Positions 59,611 to 64,000 of a stretch of DNA of 64,000 nt are shown one piece after another. This stretch comes from Turnera subulata. Taxonomy: Eukaryota; Streptophyta; Magnoliopsida; Malpighiales; Passifloraceae. Made by a program: the position numbers and the translations under genes. Position 1 is the stretch's first letter. The number at the start of each line of letters is the position of its first letter. The DNA is taken from the NCBI GenBank assembly GCA_028386065.3, contig JAKUCV010001525.1, positions 394,505-458,504 on the forward strand, in the 5' to 3' direction. The notes below the pieces were generated by a model, which searched no databases, was not told the origin of the DNA, and was given only the letters and a program-made list of their open reading frames with translations.

Positions 59611-62165
59611 GTATCCCCACCCCTTCCTTATTCATAACTATAAAGAGAGAGGCATTTAAAATAAGTCAATATATGGCTTGAACATGTCAAAGGCATCCAA
59701 AAACATCAATGGCTCATATCAACTAAACAAAACAAATAAGTGTGAACCCAAAAATCCATCGGGTTTGTTTCCTTACCAATTCCTCTTCTAGCTCTATTGG
59801 AGATTTCACCCTATTTTGTGCTTGCATTGTCTACATGCTATCATAGTCCTCCACGTGGGATCCTTAAAAAAAAGATAGTCCTCCCCGTGGAGTCAACAAG
59901 ACATCACATGGGACGTGATGCTGCAATTTCAGCTTTTGGAAAAATATTATGCTTCTATCTTGATGGTATCACTGATGCTGAGGTATAAGTGCAATATTTT
60001 CAATAAGCTCAGAGCTACTTAAATTGCTCCTAATATATTTATTGACATATTGGTCCCAATAGGTCGAATTCTGGTTGGTCGTATTGTATCTCACTCAATC
60101 TTGCTTTAATAGTCTTTTCTAACATCGAAGCCAACCTGTTCTGAAATCTCACTGTCTTTTGTACTTGGCACCTTTGGGATTTGTTTATTACCTTCTGTGT
60201 CTTTCTATGCCTATTAATTACCTCCATTCTGCTTCAAAACTAAATCTCTTAACAAATCTGGAATCTCATTGTTGTTTGCAGAATAATAAGCAGGAATTGG
60301 ATTTATTGTTAAGTCGTCTGTAGCTAAAGGATTATCAAACGGAGGCCAAAGATGCATGCTCATTATCAGTTTTTTCCACAGTTTCAAAATGAGCTGCTAC
60401 TTTATTTTACAATATGAAATACCTAACAGAAGATGTCCTCTTGCTCATTTTTATTGTATTACTATTAGATTCTCAAAGTTGTCCTGCTCAGTGATTGTTG
60501 CTTCCATTTCCTTTTTGTATGCTTATTATGTGCAGTGTAAATTATTTCAAGTTGGCTAAGAAGAATTCTAACTTTATTTGCCAAGATAAGCTCATTTTTC
60601 CAAAATCATATCTATCTTGACTGAGGTCGAGCCACTGCTTAAGCTTGCTAACTATTTTCTTTATTGGCCACAAAATAATATTGTTTTTGTTTTTAAATTT
60701 ATGATTTATCTGTGATTGAGGTGTTGGAGGAAATCAAGGTTTGGCTCCCATCCAGTACTTGGGCATGTGTGCTCTCTTCTTTGGAAATCAATCTGCAAAA
60801 CTTTCTCAAAAGTCGTGGCTTGTTCCCTTTTCCCTAGCAGCAAGCATGGTTGCATTTTTATCGAGCGATAAATTATACAGTGACCACAGTTATGCTTCTT
60901 ACTTTGCATAGCATAATTTTAGTTCAGGTGAAATTCCTTTTTATCCTTCAAAATTTTAATCTATTATTCTAATTATTTTTATATGATTTTTTCTTATATA
61001 ATTATATGTATTAAAGTGTAGAAATTTTCATAATATCTTAAGGTTTTGAATAGTAATCTTAAGTCAACTTTTTTTTCTTCTTAAATTTTAACCTAATTTA
61101 AATATAAGTTTTGTGTTATTCTAATTTTTTAGGTCTTTTCCTATATAATTGTGTGTAGCAAAGTGCTTAAAGAATAGAAACTAGTATAACAAAAGAGAAG
61201 TCCAAACCCCAAAAAAGAGAGAGTATCTTTTTTTGAAAGATTTTTCTCGAAATTGCTGAAGGATGTTACTGAAGATCAGCAATGTGGTCCTTTGCTCGAT
61301 AAATGTCTTCTCTTTATTCTGGCAATGACAATCCCGATACATGAGCAAGCCCAGTACTGAAGAAAAATCCAAAATGTGCATATGACTTCATATACCTGGT
61401 TCACACTGCTACTTTTTGCTAATTCCCAACCGATATACCTGAGCTTAATATATTTGATAACCAAAACGATGTCCTCTCTTCCTCAAATGCAAACTACACA
61501 CAAGTATGCTAACATAAGATTAAAATATGTGAGCCCTTACTTCTTATGAGCTCAAACAAATATTCTAACATGTAGATATAAATGTTCAACGTCATTAATA
61601 AAGGAACAAGAGAATGAAAGAAGATGCTACGGACCTTCATGCATTCCTCCAGTGAGTGCAAAATTAAAAGAAGGATCATGTTTGAAGGCTCCTGCACAAA
61701 AAAAAGATATGCATGAAGAGATATGCATTGGTGAATCCTGTTACAATACAAAAACTCTCCAGTTGTAGCGAAGCTTATTTCTTGGGGGACCTGAGTGTGT
61801 GGGAAAAAATAGCAATATAGAGGTAGATACTATGTTGAAAAAGAAATGGTAACATAGACTGTAGATACTATGTGTAAAAAATGAGGTTACTATATATGTA
61901 ACTAAAAGATCAAAAGGGATTGTCTGATGTAACCAAAGTTGTTATCGGGTTATCATAATCCAATTATAGTGTATTGTGGATGGTATGTTGTGAATGCCAA
62001 CATAATTTATGCGGGTATGAGAAATGAGAGAGATGTAACAAGTCTGTAACATAAGTATGAAGTTATGCCACATCATCATCGATAAAGTGTGAGTATTGTT
62101 GAAGTCATGTGAGAAAGAAAGTTGTGTTGTGTTTCAGAGGAACAAGAGAAAACCGTTGGCATGGT
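59611..62165. other. Intergenic, TA-rich
   Basis: No recognisable gene. Open frames are short and without family features. A segment at 61706-61760 repeats at 63085-63141. Confidence 0.6.
61706..61760. repeat. Short dispersed direct repeat, copy 1
   Basis: Shares AATCCTGTTACAATACAA and its surroundings with 63085-63141. May be the edge of an unrecognised short element flanking the LINE fragment. Confidence 0.4.
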
Positions 62166-62792
62166 TAAATCTTGCTCCCCCATGTTGAGTGCTTCTTATG
62201 GCACCTCCTTAATGATGGTGTTTCAATGAGGGCGGCTTTGTTAAGACAGGGCATTATCACTTCCGAAGAGGCTGCATGTGCTTTCTGTTCTAATGGTATT
62301 AAAGACATGGCACACACCTGTTCCTTGGGTATCCGGTCCTTGGCCCTATGGAATCGGTTGTGTAATTGGTGGGGCGTTCTCTGGGTTCCTCCTGCAACTT
62401 TCCAAGAGTGGTTCATTCAATGGAATGGCCGCAGTTAGCCGGGTTTGTTCATAGCCAACAAGCATGGGTGTTGCTTGAAGTCGCAATGCTTTGGACGATT
62501 TGGCTGTCCAGAAATGCTTTGATCTTCACCAACAAACCATTAAATGGTGCAATCATGTTTGACACTGTAATCACCCGAGCCCTTCTGGTGGTTTAAACTT
62601 CTCCATCCGCAGTTCCCTTTTAGTGCTGAGATGGTGCTCGCTTCTCCACAGTCGTTCAAAGACTGGCGTGGTGACAAGGCTGTTGTTATTCATTTTTCAG
62701 ATACCTCCCCTTATCCTGGTGTAATAGTTTAGTTACTAATACTCTGTATATATTTCTAACTCAATAAAGCACTTCGATTAGCATCAAAAAAA
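62166..62792 (+). mobile_element. LINE fragment with zinc-binding RT region (zf-RVT) and poly(A) tail
   Basis: The frame reads PHVECFLWHLLNDGVSMRAAL, then CAFCSNGIKDMAHTC, then LWNRLCNWWGV. These match the zinc-binding region after RT in plant LINEs. A second frame (62366-62596) continues with VLLEVAMLWTIWLSRNALIF, so there is a frameshift near 62430. It ends with a short A run at 62785-62792. Heavily 5'-truncated and dead. It lacks the RNase H part seen at 36758, so it is a separate copy. Confidence 0.78.
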
Positions 62793-64000
62793 TCAAGGAG
62801 TGTTGAAAATAATGATTTTGATGAGTTGTAATATGTTTAGAAAACTGCTACATGCAATTAGACTTGTATTTATGATAAGATTTGATAGAAGTTATAGGTA
62901 GTTATGCTTATGTTGTCTTCTTTTTTTTATATAAGAATATGCTTATGTTGTCTACATATATGTCATGTTAATGTAAGTGTTAATGTACGTTTAATTAGGA
63001 TTGTTATAAGTAGAACCAAAGGTTAGGTGAGAGATGTAGTCAAAGGGTAGATGCAATGCAACCAAGTGTAACATGTGTTATGAAATATATGTATGACGAG
63101 ATATACATTAGTGGAATCCTGTTACAATACAAATGCTCTCCTCTCTTCTAAGATATTTGTTTTAAAATTCAACAACAATGGCTTATTAGAAATGCAGATA
63201 AGAAATGCGAGTTAGCTGATCAGTAGACTAATGAAATGTTACCGTATCTAGAGCTTGCAACAAAGCTGATGCAATCTTAGAATAACTATTGTCAAAATCA
63301 GATAGCCCGAGATATTCTCGATCAAGTACTGGTCTATATGATTTCAGTACCACCGGCATTCCTAGTGAGGGCGTAAAAGGCTTGTATTATTTAGCAGACT
63401 TCTTCATGTTGAAAATCAAGGAGTGGAACTAAGATTTCTTGAACCTGAAAGGAAATTTGGTACTCCTAAATCTATGGCTTTCTGTTCAGAGAGCCTCAAA
63501 GTAAAAGAGCATAACCCTTTAATCCACGAGTATAGTTCAAGCTCATTGCAAGCCATGGCTTTGATTCGGCAACACAAGCGCATAGCACTTGCCAAGCCAC
63601 TACTTTCTCATATAGGACCAAATTGTTGACACTAAATAAAGTGGCCAAGTTAGAAACAATAGAGGTTTAACTAATAATGTCTACTCCATTCTCTTGTTAG
63701 TACATTGGAAACTCTAGAAAATTCATCAATGGACTCCTTGATTTCTTTAAAACAGAAAGCCAACATATTGGTTTTATTTTCTAAAATGCCAGTAGAGCCA
63801 TAAAGCAAAATAAAACCTCGTTTTAAAGAAACCATTAACTTGTTTTTCCTGACTCTCAATGACACACAACTTGTAACTAATGAATCCACTTGCACTATCT
63901 TCAACACTAACACCAACACCAACCCCGCCACAATCATAATTATTTACTTTATTTATTTGATCCAAGCTTCCCTCAAGGGAAATACAGTACATCTTAAGAA
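62793..64000. other. Intergenic, no gene recognised
   Basis: TA-rich. Frames at 63423-63629 (plus) and 63671-63992 (minus) show no family feature. They could be edges of a gene beyond the window, but nothing supports it. Confidence 0.5.
63085..63141. repeat. Short dispersed direct repeat, copy 2
   Basis: Partner of 61706-61760. The two sit on either side of the LINE fragment at 62166-62792. Confidence 0.4.

Noticed and set aside
63671..63992. Possible gene at the right edge on the minus strand
   Set aside because: Two overlapping short frames with no recognisable motif and no splice or promoter signals.

Overview
This is a stretch of a dicot plant nuclear genome. The evidence is two intron-rich genes with GT-AG (and two GC-AG) introns, TA-rich intergenic DNA, and many plant-type retrotransposons (Ty3/gypsy, Ty1/copia, Cassandra/TRIM, LINE). 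The sequence alone does not fix the species. Nothing bacterial, organellar or CRISPR-like was seen.

Layout. (1) 1-8050 is repeat DNA: a decayed Ty3/gypsy element on the minus strand (long LTR reaching the left edge, polyprotein remains 3145-6060). A Cassandra-like element carrying a 5S-rRNA-like segment interrupts it, and a second Cassandra copy in the opposite orientation sits at its truncated end. (2) 8051-25200 holds the CHD1-type chromatin remodeller CHR5: 30 coding exons, open end to end, 1762 codons plus stop, apparently functional. (3) 27560-31226 holds AGT1, peroxisomal serine:glyoxylate aminotransferase: 5 coding exons, 401 aa, C-terminal SRI peroxisome signal. The order CHR5-AGT1 on one strand matches, from memory, neighbouring Arabidopsis loci. 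(4) 31740-59610 is a deep nest. A 5'-truncated LINE is split by a copia element with non-canonical TA...TA LTR ends (32021-36752), and again by a Sirevirus-like copia element A (37260-59404). The 5' LTR of A is split by a related element B (38388-49626), and the gag of A is split by a solo LTR (50162-51656). Target-site duplications CTATG, CTCCT and ACTCA are exact; ATTCC/ATTTC has one mismatch. (5) 59611-64000 is intergenic DNA with a second LINE fragment (62166-62792).

Most interesting part. Elements A and B carry arrays of a 12-bp perfect palindrome, AACATCGATGTT. Neighbouring copies are mostly 21 bp apart (sometimes 20 or 22), about two turns of the DNA helix. The arrays lie in the LTR promoter region, ending 96-101 bp before the TATA box, and again inside the element just upstream of an extra sense gene. 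On the other side of the internal array are antisense genes with their own TATA boxes. One of them (aORF1) is conserved between A and B, with only silent changes in a sampled block, and carries an N-terminal piece of a LINE-like endonuclease fold. Element A has lost most of pol but kept gag, the arrays and the accessory genes. I infer a retrotransposon-encoded regulatory module in which palindrome arrays act as dimer-binding sites in both the LTR and an internal divergent promoter. Which protein binds them is not shown by the sequence.

The two host genes read cleanly. All element coding regions carry stops or frameshifts except aORF1, so neither A nor B looks autonomous here.
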